This document shows, one piece after another, positions 36,501 to 44,558 of a stretch of DNA of 64,000 bases. Origin of the DNA: Planctomycetota bacterium (GTDB lineage: Bacteria > Planctomycetota > Planctomycetia > Pirellulales > Lacipirellulaceae); contig JAJDED010000053.1 of NCBI GenBank assembly GCA_029259915.1, forward strand, positions 124,001 through 188,000, in the 5' to 3' direction. Position 1 is the stretch's first letter, and each line of letters opens with the position of its first letter. The notes under the pieces are model-generated. The model saw only the letters and a list, made by a program, of their open reading frames with translations, was not told where the DNA came from and did no database searches. The position numbers and the translations under genes are program-made.

Positions 36501-37432
36501 AACATCGTGATTTCTTCCGCCACGCCGTCGCGGTCGGCATCGCGCAGTTTGTAAAGCGCCACTCCCTCGGGCCCATCGCCCACGGCAAACACGCGCGTCC
36601 CCAAAGCCAACAGGCCCTGCGTATTGGTGATCTGATCGCAATACACGCCAACCGTGTCGTGGATTCCGTTGTCGTCGCTATCGGTTAGCAGCAACAGCGA
36701 ACCCCCTTCGCGCGACGCGAGGATATTTCCACGCGAATCGAATGCCATCGCAATCAGCGAACCAACCTCCTCGTCGCGCATCAGCCGTTCGATCGTGAAC
36801 TCGTCGGGGATTTGGAATCGGGCCCCTTTGCCTGCGGACACCACTTCGTCCCCCCAAGGAAGCGTCGCACCCAACGCCCCGTAACTGGCGGCAGCAATCC
36901 ATTCGCTCTCGGGGAATTTCGCGGAGGTCCAGTTCTGATAATGGCGTACGCTCGTTTTCCAAGTCGCGTCGGTCGAATGGCTGGCAAACGTGCCGCCCCG
37001 CTCCTTGACCAACACCCGTGCCACCAACCCTGCCGAACCCGCATCGGTATTGGTCACCTGCACCGCCACCGTATTCAAACCGTCGCGCAGGAATTTCGAA
37101 ACGTCGACAACCTGAAGCTGCCGCCAATCTTCGCTTTCGCCCACCGGTTGCCCGTTGACAAATAGCTGAAAACGGTTGTCGGCCGTAATCTGGATTTCGC
37201 CAAACTCGGGCTCTTTCAGCTTGAACGACTTACGAAAGAAACAGTCCCCAACCGGCGCTTCGTTTTTTTTGTGCGCGGGCGTCCAAATCCATTGTGCCCC
37301 ACCTGAATCGCCGGTGACGCCCTCGACGGTGGTCACCCCCCCAAGGGGCAATGCCGTCATCCATCCCAGAAGAATGGAAACACCGAAAAGAATAAACCTC
37401 GCATCGCGCGCATTTTCAGCGATAGCCCTCAT
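33593..37432 (-). CDS. PVC-type dehydrogenase-HEAT-cytochrome c protein
   Basis: A 1279-residue exported protein. A signal peptide (ARFILFGVSILLGWM) leads into a carbohydrate-binding-like region (FQLFVNGQPVGES). Next comes the 'membrane-bound dehydrogenase' beta-propeller of PVC bacteria (GSLIAMAFDSRGNILAS, VRLGPDGLIYVILGN, DISVGPDGALYFCTGGRG). A HEAT-repeat stretch follows (STEVRAQAARLMFMQTG, DPFVRRVACESLARADA). The end is a cytochrome c domain with CVKCH near residue 1147 and later axial-Met candidates (SVMPAGLLNTLS). It likely oxidises sugars outside the cytoplasm and passes electrons to its own haem. MRAIAEN start chosen; an upstream Met five codons earlier is possible. Confidence 0.9.
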   Translation of the reverse strand: MRAIAENARDARFILFGVSILLGWMTALPLGGVTTVEGVTGDSGGAQWIWTPAHKKNEAPVGDCFFRKSFKLKEPEFGEIQITADNRFQLFVNGQPVGESEDWRQLQVVDVSKFLRDGLNTVAVQVTNTDAGSAGLVARVLVKERGGTFASHSTDATWKTSVRHYQNWTSAKFPESEWIAAASYGALGATLPWGDEVVSAGKGARFQIPDEFTIERLMRDEEVGSLIAMAFDSRGNILASREGGSLLLLTDSDDNGIHDTVGVYCDQITNTQGLLALGTRVFAVGDGPEGVALYKLRDADRDGVAEEITMLVPVRGSKGEHDAHAVRLGPDGLIYVILGNHTKVGVPLSLHSPYRNAYEGDLVQPRQEDPRGHAVGIPAPGGTIFRTDARGSFVEVVAGGFRNCYDFAFTADGEILTYDSDMEWDIGAPWYRPTRVMHATAGAELGWRGGWAKWPAYYLDSLPALVDMGPGSPTGVEFYEHTAYPEIYRGAMFACDWATGRIHVVRIDRHGATYRAENEVFVSGRPLNATDISVGPDGALYFCTGGRGTDGGVYRVRYTGELARDVVAEQRAIDRALRQPQIDADWARARIAGVKVALGDNWGTELDAAARDTSHTLSERLQALKLMMFFGPRPSEQLLVDLSQDKSTEVRAQAARLMFMQTGESSQQRLVALLEDKDPFVRRVACESLARADAPQGLDAVVNLLADEDRFVAFAARRTLEKFPAEQWAERVLQHRDVAGFCYGAVALLTQRAEKETARAVLDRCQSWLKDHKSDSAPLQSVDLLRVVQLALIHGQLSTADVPELGSALLARYPSGNAGENRELVRMLVHLQVPGAADKFAAQLVAETPIEEKLQICSYASRLEQGWDTDSKLALMKFYEEARSVSGGYSVSAYLESFAREFFTKLSLRERQHILAAGERWPTSALSVLARLPVDPGAESLAELRKLDQRVRPLCADDDRFRRLRVGIIAVLGRSGEVASLDYLRNVYRDEPDQRTTVAMSLTQHPEGESWPYLVESLKTVDGVAGREVVAALTKVPQRPREPEPYRQVILLGLRLDEHGADEALTLLAHWSGQSKSDQAEDSQQGLAQWQTWYAENFPDAPPAELPVDSGTDKWSYEELLTYLESSDAANADPQRGNEAFTTAQCVKCHRCGDQGETLGPDLTTVAQRFQKKEILESIVYPSHDISDQYASRSVVSNGRTYSGLVSPRDEQGVTVLTSDGEKIELDHEEIEQIVPNSASVMPAGLLNTLSLRQVAELFAFFEQADRPQVAEKRQRGKR

Positions 37433-37764
37433 GGCACCCTCACACATCCGTTAGTGAAATCGTCAACTCTCGAGCATCAACTGCCCGGACGCGAGAAAAT
37501 GTACCCCCCCGGGAATGTTCCCAGCAACAGAGGTTGGCAGTGCTAGCAATTGGCAAGAAAAGATTTTTTGCCACTCCGGAATGGCTAAGAGCCGAAGGTG
37601 AGGCTCATTACTTCTGGCTCTTAGCCCTCCGCTCTCGGCTCTCTGCTGTCCCGACAGTGTCATTGACCCGCGCGGACGAATTGGGCTAGGATTCGCGCCT
37701 GGGCAAATTGCCTAAACTCGTTGGTCCGCCGAGAATAGCTCATTTTGACAGAAAGCTCCCCGCC
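37433..37764. other. Divergent spacer with a cruciform
   Basis: 332 bp between the PVC cytochrome and the oligopeptide-binding gene. It contains GGCTAAGAGCC (37583-37593) and its exact inverse GGCTCTTAGCC (37616-37626), a perfect 11-bp stem with a 22-bp loop, plus a further GAGCC-like inverted copy downstream. No gene is supported. Confidence 0.5.
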
Positions 37765-39750
37765 ATGAATGCCCAATGCTGGCAAAACGGTTTCCATAGA
37801 CGCATTGCTATCGCGCTGTTGATTCTGCCGCTTGCCGTTGGCTGCTCGTCGGAATCCTCCGACCCGCCTGCGAACCCCACCGGCGGCGATTCTGAAGCCG
37901 ACGCCGAGTCACCTGCCAAGCCCTCGGGCCCCGTCGTATTGGGCAACTTGCTCGAACCGTTCGATCCCCCACCGCTAGAAAAGCTGTTGGCCGGCCACAA
38001 GTGGATCGATCGGCCGGTGGTCGACTCCATGCAACGGATGCGGCAATTCCAAGCTGAACTCCCTCCGCCCAAACTTAGCGCCAAGGAGGCTCTTGCGCTC
38101 CGAAACGACTCTCCGGAAAACAACGAATTGCTTCTCGACACCCTGGGCCGACTCGCCCCCGAGAGCGGCGATGGCGTTGATTACGAAGCAAAAATCACCC
38201 TAATGGCCGACGCAGATTTGAAGAGTACCAATCCACTGCTAACCAGTAGCGTCGTTGAATCAGACTACCATGGGCTGACGGTCTTTGGTTTGTTCGGTTT
38301 CGACAAGGATTTTGAAAAATTCGCGTCGAGTGGGTCGGTCGCATCTTGGCAAACGAGTGAAGATCGGATGATTGATAAAATCGTTTTGCGAGACGATCTT
38401 ACCTGGTCGGACGGTATGCCGATCACAGCCCACGATGTGGCCTTTACCTTTCGCGCTATTATGACCGACGAAGTGATTGTTCCTGCTCTCCGGCAGGGCA
38501 CAGACAAAATTCGTTGGGCAGAAGCGTACGATGATCAAACGGTGGTGTTCTTTCACAAGCAGGCGTTATCGACCAATGACAGTAACCTTAATTTTTACAT
38601 CATTCCGAAACACAAGTACGAACACACCATCCCCGACGATCCTTCCTTAGCACGGAGCGAAGCCCACTCGCGTCTGGAAGACGACCCCGTTGTGGGAGGT
38701 GCTTACACGCTAACGAAGCGTAACCGTGGGCAAGAATTTGTACTGGAGCGCCGAGAATCGTACTACATGCACAATGGCCGGCAGGTGCGCGACAAACCCT
38801 ATTTTAAGACAGTTCGCTTCAAAGTAATTGAAGACTTGAACACTGCTCTGCTGGCTCTAAAAGCGGGCGATTTGCAGTCAATGACACTCAATGCGGAACA
38901 ATGGAACGGACAAACAGACGATAATGATTTTTATCGTCACAACACCAAGGGCAGCGGCATGGAATGGACGTCGTTTCATTTCTGCTGGAATCTCAAAGCA
39001 CCGTATTTCGAAGACAAGCGTGTACGCCAGGCCATGTCGTATGCGATGGATTACCAGGAGTTGTTAGACACAATTCTCTACGGAATCTATTCTCCTTGTC
39101 GAGGCAACTTCCATGAGACCTCGAAAATGTTTCCCCAGGATGGAAACGAGCCTTATCAGCAGGACTTCGACAAGGCGGAGAAGCTGCTTGACGAAGCAGG
39201 TTGGGCAGACAGCGACGGCGATGGCATCCGCGATAAAACAATCGATGGCCGCTTGGTACCTTTCGAATTCACGATGCTAGTGGTCAATTTCGAAGATCGC
39301 GTCAAGACCGCGACTTTAATGAAAGAATGTCTCGAGTCGATTGGCATCACATGCCATGTGAAGCCGACTGAATTTACCGTACTAATGCAAGTCATGCGGG
39401 ACCGCAAGTTTCAAGCAGCCTTTGCAGGTTGGGGCACCGGTGCCGATCCTGACACAAACACCAATATTTGGGGAACCAACGCAGGGCGAAATTACGGTTC
39501 CTACTCGAATCCACACGTCGATGCTCTGTTCGAGCAAGCTCGACATGAATTTGACGAAGAGAAACGCAACGCCATTTACGGAGAAATTCATTCTGCTTTG
39601 TGGGAGGATCAACCTTACACTTGGCTGTTCTGGCGCAATTCTTTCTATGGATTCAATAAGCGTTTGCGTGGTTACAACTTCAGCCCTCGCGGGCCATTCC
39701 ATTATGGCCCGGGATTCGACAGCTTCTATATGCCCGTGGACGTACCGTAG
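37765..39750 (+). CDS. ABC transporter peptide-binding lipoprotein (OppA/DppA type)
   Basis: A 661-residue SBP_bac_5-family protein. A lipobox (LPLAVGC) follows a short signal peptide, and a linker rich in Ser, Asp and Pro precedes the domain. Family segments include LTWSDGMPITAHDVAFTFRA, VRFKVIEDLNTALLALKAGD, RVRQAMSYAMDYQELLDTIL and KAEKLLDEAGWADSDGDGIR. It captures oligopeptides in the periplasm for the permeases encoded next. The ATG at 37765 gives a proper lipoprotein signal; upstream in-frame codons do not. Confidence 0.9.
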   Translation: MNAQCWQNGFHRRIAIALLILPLAVGCSSESSDPPANPTGGDSEADAESPAKPSGPVVLGNLLEPFDPPPLEKLLAGHKWIDRPVVDSMQRMRQFQAELPPPKLSAKEALALRNDSPENNELLLDTLGRLAPESGDGVDYEAKITLMADADLKSTNPLLTSSVVESDYHGLTVFGLFGFDKDFEKFASSGSVASWQTSEDRMIDKIVLRDDLTWSDGMPITAHDVAFTFRAIMTDEVIVPALRQGTDKIRWAEAYDDQTVVFFHKQALSTNDSNLNFYIIPKHKYEHTIPDDPSLARSEAHSRLEDDPVVGGAYTLTKRNRGQEFVLERRESYYMHNGRQVRDKPYFKTVRFKVIEDLNTALLALKAGDLQSMTLNAEQWNGQTDDNDFYRHNTKGSGMEWTSFHFCWNLKAPYFEDKRVRQAMSYAMDYQELLDTILYGIYSPCRGNFHETSKMFPQDGNEPYQQDFDKAEKLLDEAGWADSDGDGIRDKTIDGRLVPFEFTMLVVNFEDRVKTATLMKECLESIGITCHVKPTEFTVLMQVMRDRKFQAAFAGWGTGADPDTNTNIWGTNAGRNYGSYSNPHVDALFEQARHEFDEEKRNAIYGEIHSALWEDQPYTWLFWRNSFYGFNKRLRGYNFSPRGPFHYGPGFDSFYMPVDVP

Positions 39751-39820
39751 CAAGACGCCGATGACCATCGCGTGCCGAAGTTGGTAATTCTCAAACTCCC
39801 GCCGAGTGCCCTTCGAGACA

Positions 39821-40804
39821 ATGTTTAGCTACCTGATCCGCCGAGTGGCCCTGGCTCTGTTGACGTTGCTGTTGATCACGTTTGTGGTCTACGCGCTGAT
39901 TCGCCACATGCCGGGCACGCCGCTCACGGCCGATCCGTCGATGATGGATCCCAGCAAGCAAATCAGCGCCGAAGAAATCGATCGCCTGAATCGACTTTAC
40001 GGGCTCGACAAGCCGTGGTATGTCGCCTACTTCCATTGGCTCGAAAATGTTGTGCAGCTCGATCTGGGTCGATCTATTAGCCAGAACAATGCCCCTGTGA
40101 CGAAACTGATTGCTCAGCGTGTGCCGGCAACGCTCTTGCTTTCAATCAGTTCCTTGGTGCTTACCTACCTGCTCTCTATCCCGCTAGGATTGTGGTCCAC
40201 CGTGAAGTCGGGCACCCCCGCCGAGCGCACGGTCAGCACGCTGCTCTATATGCTTTATTCGCTGCCGTCGTTCGTGGCAGCACTGTTTCTACAAATTCTT
40301 CTGGCCGTAAAACTGGGGTGGCTGCCCCTGTTTGGCATGACCTCCGACGGTTATGAATCGCTCTCCTTGATGGGCAAAGTATGGGATGTTTCCCAACATG
40401 CTTTCCTGCCGATTGTCTGCTTTACGTATGGCAGCTTGGCCTATTACTCGCGGTTTATCCGGGCCAACATGCAGGAGGTAGTGCGACAAGATTATATTCG
40501 CACGGCTCGGGCCAAGGGCGTGCCGCCGGGCCAAGTGGTTTGGCGTCATGCGTTCCGCAATACGCTGATCCCACTGTTAACGCTTATTGGACTCACGCTG
40601 CCCAGCCTGTTGAGCGGGGCGGTCATCCTGGAGCAGATCTTTACTTGGCCCGGCATGGGCCGCCTCTACTTCGAGGCGATTGGTCGACGCGATTACGACA
40701 CAATCATGGGTCTCACCCTGATGTTCTCCGTACTCACGCTGCTGGGACAACTGCTGGCCGACATCCTTTACGCGGTCGTCGACCCGCGAGTGACTTACCA
40801 TTAA
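39821..40804 (+). CDS. Oligopeptide ABC transporter permease, OppB type
   Basis: A 327-residue inner-membrane permease. It opens MFSYLIRRVALALLTLLLIT. It has the BPD_transp_1 EAA loop TARAKGVPPGQVVWRHAFRN and GAVILEQIFTWPGMGRLYFE near the end, typical of OppB/DppB. Six membrane helices are expected. The ATG at 39821 was preferred to an in-frame GTG five codons earlier. It follows the binding-protein gene and is separated from the second permease by repeat element E. Confidence 0.9.
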   Translation: MFSYLIRRVALALLTLLLITFVVYALIRHMPGTPLTADPSMMDPSKQISAEEIDRLNRLYGLDKPWYVAYFHWLENVVQLDLGRSISQNNAPVTKLIAQRVPATLLLSISSLVLTYLLSIPLGLWSTVKSGTPAERTVSTLLYMLYSLPSFVAALFLQILLAVKLGWLPLFGMTSDGYESLSLMGKVWDVSQHAFLPIVCFTYGSLAYYSRFIRANMQEVVRQDYIRTARAKGVPPGQVVWRHAFRNTLIPLLTLIGLTLPSLLSGAVILEQIFTWPGMGRLYFEAIGRRDYDTIMGLTLMFSVLTLLGQLLADILYAVVDPRVTYH

Positions 40805-40822
40805 CTCAAACAAAAAATGATG

Positions 40823-40956
40823 AACCGCCAAGGACGCCAAGGAATACAAAGTAATGCATCTCCCAGGCAAATAAACTACATCCCACAAACAACTGGAATT
40901 CAATTTTGATGCCTTAAAAAAACAATTCCTTGGCGCTCTTGGCGTCCTTGGCGGTT
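40823..40956. repeat. Inverted-repeat element E (AACCGCCAAG type)
   Basis: The left arm (40823-40845) reads AACCGCCAAGGACGCCAAGG then AAT. The right arm (40925-40956), in reverse complement, repeats it with one extra 9-bp unit AGCGCCAAG inserted before GGAAT. The loop is ~80 bp. It lies inside the opp operon between the two permease genes. Confidence 0.88.
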
Positions 40957-40986
40957 CCAAATCTTAGTCTTTAACAAACCAACACC

Positions 40987-42093
40987 ATGACCAACTCGCC
41001 CAATAATTCGACCAATGCCACAGACGCCCCGCCGTCCGTCGGTTTTTGGGGCGAGGCGTGGCAACGCTTCCGGCGTCGCAAGTTGGCGATGATTGCGCTG
41101 TGGTTTGTCGTGTTGTTGTGCTTTACCGCACTGTTTGCCCCGATGATTGTCGGCACTAAACCAATCGTCTGCAAATATAAAGGCAACCTCTATTTTCCTT
41201 GTCTTGGCTATTACAAAAACAGTTGGGAAAATCCGGTCTTCCGCAAAGATCGTTTCCGCAACCGCTACACTATAAATCTCAAGAAAAAGGATCCCGAGAG
41301 TTGGGCAGTTTGGCCACTGGTTTATCAAGACCCCTACCGCCGGGTGCGAAAAGGCGAATGGAAAGACCGCCAGGGAAACCCCTCAGGGACCAACGGTGCA
41401 CCAAACCGCATCAACCTGTTCGGCACCAATCAGCAAGGGTTTGATGTGTTTGCCCAAATGGTCCACGGAACGCAAATCGCGCTGAGCGTCGGGTTCGTGT
41501 CGATGGGCATTGCCGGCGTGATTGGCATTACGATTGGCGCGCTGGCCGGTTATTTGGGAGGCTGGGTCGACACACTACTAAGCCGATTCATCGAGCTGGT
41601 GATGTGCATTCCTGCGCTCGTTTTAATTCTCGCGCTGGTGGCAATGCTTGATAACGTCAACAATTTTCATCTGATGGCAATCGTCGGTTGCACCAGCTGG
41701 ACCGGCATTGCCCGACTGGCACGCGCGGAGTTTATGAAGCTCAAGCAGATGGAATTCATCACCGCTGCCCGTGCGCTGGGCGCAAGCCGCTGGCGGATCA
41801 TGTTTCGGTACGTGCTGCGCAACGCGCTAGCGCCGGTGTTGGTGCCGATCACCTTCGGCATTGCCGCGGCAATCCTGATCGAAAGCGGGCTAAGCTACCT
41901 CGGTTTCGGCGCCTCACCTCCCAACCCCAGTTGGGGCACACTGCTCAAAAGTGGCCGCAGCACCATCCAACAAACCTGGTGGCTAATCGTATTCCCCGGC
42001 ACGGCAATTTTTCTCACCGTACTGGCCTACAACCTCATCGGCGAAGGCCTCCAAGAAGCAACCGATCCCAGGCTACGGCAGGATAGCCATTAA
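40987..42093 (+). CDS. Oligopeptide ABC transporter permease, OppC type
   Basis: A 368-residue permease. The N-terminal OppC_N segment (EAWQRFRRRKLAMIALWFVV) is followed by an unusually long extracytoplasmic insertion (~60-145, with YKNSWENPVFRKDRFRNRY and NPSGTNGAPNRINLFGTNQQ). Then come LSVGFVSMGIAGVIGITIGA, the EAA loop TAARALGASRWRIMFRYVLR and SGLSYLGFGASPPNPSWGTL. It pairs with the OppB-type protein. Confidence 0.9.
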   Translation: MTNSPNNSTNATDAPPSVGFWGEAWQRFRRRKLAMIALWFVVLLCFTALFAPMIVGTKPIVCKYKGNLYFPCLGYYKNSWENPVFRKDRFRNRYTINLKKKDPESWAVWPLVYQDPYRRVRKGEWKDRQGNPSGTNGAPNRINLFGTNQQGFDVFAQMVHGTQIALSVGFVSMGIAGVIGITIGALAGYLGGWVDTLLSRFIELVMCIPALVLILALVAMLDNVNNFHLMAIVGCTSWTGIARLARAEFMKLKQMEFITAARALGASRWRIMFRYVLRNALAPVLVPITFGIAAAILIESGLSYLGFGASPPNPSWGTLLKSGRSTIQQTWWLIVFPGTAIFLTVLAYNLIGEGLQEATDPRLRQDSH

Positions 42094-42104
42094 CCAATAA
42101 AATG

Positions 42105-42588
42105 AACCACAGATTACATAGATGTGCACGGATTGAAAAAGATAGAGGGTCTTGGTTGTATTATCTTCAAGGGTTTCTACGATGACTTCCAAGTTGATTC
42201 ACGAGGAGTTAAGCGGCAAGGTAATTGGCGCAGCGATGCAAGTGCACAATATGTTGAGACCAGGATTAGACGAAAAGGTCTATGAAAATGCACTAGTCAT
42301 TGAACTTGAGCACATGGGCCTCGAGGTAAAGCAACAAACTCGATTTCCTGTGAAGTATCGAGAGCAACTGGTTGGGACTTTAATACCTGACTTGATCGTA
42401 AACAATCGAATTATCGTCGACACTAAAGTCGTTACCGAATTTAACGACGCTCACGTAGCACAAATAATTGGTTACCTCACCATCACTGGTTTGGATCTGG
42501 CATTATTGGTAAATTTCAAACACGCCTCACTAAAATGGAAACGTGTTGTTCGATAATTTCATCCGAGATATCAGTGAAATCCGTGGTT
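42105..42588. repeat. Inverted-repeat element F enclosing a GxxExxY gene
   Basis: The left arm (42105-42134) opens AACCACAGATTACATAGATG. The right arm (42561-42588) in reverse complement opens AACCACGGATTTCACTGATA, so most positions match. The arms are 426 bp apart and bracket the complete gene at 42182-42556; the right arm starts four bases after its stop codon. This is the only element in the window with a gene between the arms. It separates the OppC gene from the fused OppD-OppF gene. Confidence 0.85.
42182..42556 (+). CDS. GxxExxY family protein (PD-(D/E)xK-like fold)
   Basis: A 124-residue protein. The family motif is GLDEKVYENAL, giving GxxExxY with G37 to Y43 approximately. ELEHMGLEVKQQTRFPVKYR follows. 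PDLIVNNRIIVDTKVV holds an acidic residue before the D-x-K triad of PD-(D/E)xK nucleases; it reads DTK where many members have ExK. The last strand is DLALLVNFKHASLKWKRV. Members are widespread in planctomycetes and related phyla and their role is not established. It interrupts a peptide-transport operon and lies between the arms of inverted repeat F, suggesting it is part of that element. The start at MTSKLIHEEL was chosen by family length. Confidence 0.85.
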   Translation: MTSKLIHEELSGKVIGAAMQVHNMLRPGLDEKVYENALVIELEHMGLEVKQQTRFPVKYREQLVGTLIPDLIVNNRIIVDTKVVTEFNDAHVAQIIGYLTITGLDLALLVNFKHASLKWKRVVR

Positions 42589-42615
42589 CCAGACTAGAAA
42601 CAAAACTGAATTCCT

Positions 42616-44481
42616 ATGACTGAAGCCGTTTTAGATATCACCGACCTGCGCACCTTTTTCCATACCGACGAGGGCGTGGTGCGCGCTGTGGATGGAGTGA
42701 CCTTTCGCATCGACGAAGGGCACACGCTTGGCATCGTCGGCGAAAGTGGCTCCGGCAAGTCGGTCACTTCACTCTCGGTCATGCAACTGCTGGCCTCCTC
42801 GGCAAAAATTGAGTCGGGCAAGATCGCGCTCCTAGGAAAAGACCTGGTCGGACTCCCCGAGCCCGAAATGCGTGACATCCGCGGCAAGGATGTCAGCATG
42901 ATCTTCCAAGAGCCGATGACATCGCTCAATCCCGTGTTCACGGTCGGCGCCCAGGTGATCGAGGCAATTGTTATCCATCAGCGCGTGGCCAAACAAGAAG
43001 CCCGGCGACGCACAATTGAACTGTTCCGCGAAGTGGGCATTCCCAACCCTGAGCAGAGGGTCGATTCTTATCCCCATCAAATGTCGGGCGGCCAGAAGCA
43101 GCGGGTGATGATCGCGATGGCCCTTTCGTGCAATCCCAAGCTGTTGATTGCCGACGAACCCACCACTGCGCTCGACGTGACGATCCAGGCACAGATACTA
43201 GAAATGCTCCGCAAACTGCGCGACGAGCGCGGTATGGCCATCCTGTTTATCACCCACGACCTGGCAGTGATCGCCGAGATTGCCGACGAAGTGATGGTGA
43301 TGTATCAGGGCGAAATGGTCGAATACGGCCCGGTGCTCGATATTTTTTCAGAGCCCAAGCACCCCTACACCAAGGGACTGTTGGCCTGCCGACCGAGGCT
43401 CGACAGCACGTATCGCCGCCTGCCGACGGTCGACGATTTTATGACCGTCAAACAAGTCGAGGGTCAGCTGCAAATTATTGAAAAGAAAATGGACGACGCC
43501 CGGCTCAAAGAATTGGCCGAGTCGGGTCGCGGTCGCTTGCTGCATTCACAATCGGAGTTGGCCGCGATGGGGCATCCCTGGGAAGCCACCCCACGCGCAA
43601 GCGACACCACCGCGGTTGAAGAAGGAACAACGCCGCTCTTGGAAGTCGAAAATCTCAAAGTTCATTTTCCCGTGCGGCGTGGGGTCCTCGCGCGGGTGGT
43701 CGACCACGTGCGCGCGGTCGACGGCATCAGCTTTCGTGTCTATCGCGGGCAAACCCTCGGTCTGGTCGGCGAATCGGGATGCGGAAAAACGACCGCCGGC
43801 AGGGCTATCCTCCGACTGATCGAACCGACATCAGGCACGGTCCGCTTCGATTCTATCGATTTGGCAAAACTCGGTTCCAGAGAATTGCGAAAAATTCGCA
43901 GCCGTATGCAGGTCATTTTCCAAGACCCTTACGGATCGCTCAATCCTCGGATGACGATCGAATCGGCGCTGACCGAGCCGATGGTCATTCAGCGCATCGG
44001 CGGGTCGCGAAAAGATCGCCGCGATCGGGCGGCTGCCCTGTTGGAAGAAGTCGGCATGAGTGCTATCCACTTACGCCGTTACCCCCACGAATTTTCCGGC
44101 GGCCAACGGCAGCGCATCTGCATCGCTAGGGCAATCGCCGTAGAGCCCGAATTCATCATTTGCGACGAGTCAGTCTCCGCGCTCGACGTTTCGGTGCAAG
44201 CACAAGTTTTGAATTTACTGAACGAACTCCAAGACAAGCGTGGCCTGACCTATATCTTCATTAGCCACGATCTGAGCGTGGTTAAATTCATGGCCGACAT
44301 GATGGCCGTAATGAACGACGGCAAAATCGTCGAATTTGGCCCCTCGCAGGCCATCTATGCGGACCCGCGCGAGGACTATACCCGGCGATTGATCAGTGCC
44401 ACCCCAAACGACGATCTCGATCACATCCGCAAGCTGGTTGCCCAACGCAAAGAGCGTCGGGCAGCAAACGCAGCTTCGTAA
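42616..44481 (+). CDS. Fused oligopeptide ABC ATPase (OppD-OppF)
   Basis: A 621-residue protein with two complete ABC domains. The first has Walker A GESGSGKS (42-49), signature [15 protein letters not shown] and Walker [15 protein letters not shown]. The second has GESGCGKT (about 384), signature [15 protein letters not shown] and [14 protein letters not shown]. The linker between them carries the OppD/DppD C-terminal segment ([10 protein letters not shown]). It energises the two permeases and forms the end of the operon. It is normally two genes; the fusion is common in some lineages. Confidence 0.92.
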   Translation: MTEAVLDITDLRTFFHTDEGVVRAVDGVTFRIDEGHTLGIVGESGSGKSVTSLSVMQLLASSAKIESGKIALLGKDLVGLPEPEMRDIRGKDVSMIFQEPMTSLNPVFTVGAQVIEAIVIHQRVAKQEARRRTIELFREVGIPNPEQRVDSYPHQMSGGQKQRVMIAMALSCNPKLLIADEPTTALDVTIQAQILEMLRKLRDERGMAILFITHDLAVIAEIADEVMVMYQGEMVEYGPVLDIFSEPKHPYTKGLLACRPRLDSTYRRLPTVDDFMTVKQVEGQLQIIEKKMDDARLKELAESGRGRLLHSQSELAAMGHPWEATPRASDTTAVEEGTTPLLEVENLKVHFPVRRGVLARVVDHVRAVDGISFRVYRGQTLGLVGESGCGKTTAGRAILRLIEPTSGTVRFDSIDLAKLGSRELRKIRSRMQVIFQDPYGSLNPRMTIESALTEPMVIQRIGGSRKDRRDRAAALLEEVGMSAIHLRRYPHEFSGGQRQRICIARAIAVEPEFIICDESVSALDVSVQAQVLNLLNELQDKRGLTYIFISHDLSVVKFMADMMAVMNDGKIVEFGPSQAIYADPREDYTRRLISATPNDDLDHIRKLVAQRKERRAANAAS

Positions 44482-44558
44482 GCATCATTCTTGGCCGAGT
44501 GTATGTGATCTCACCGACACAATTGGCGTTCGAGGTAAACTCACTTTTGGAGGGTCCC

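Noticed and set aside
42182..42556. Operon member of the peptide transporter
   Set aside because: The gene is flanked by its own inverted repeat and the neighbouring transporter genes form a standard set without it; treated as an inserted element.
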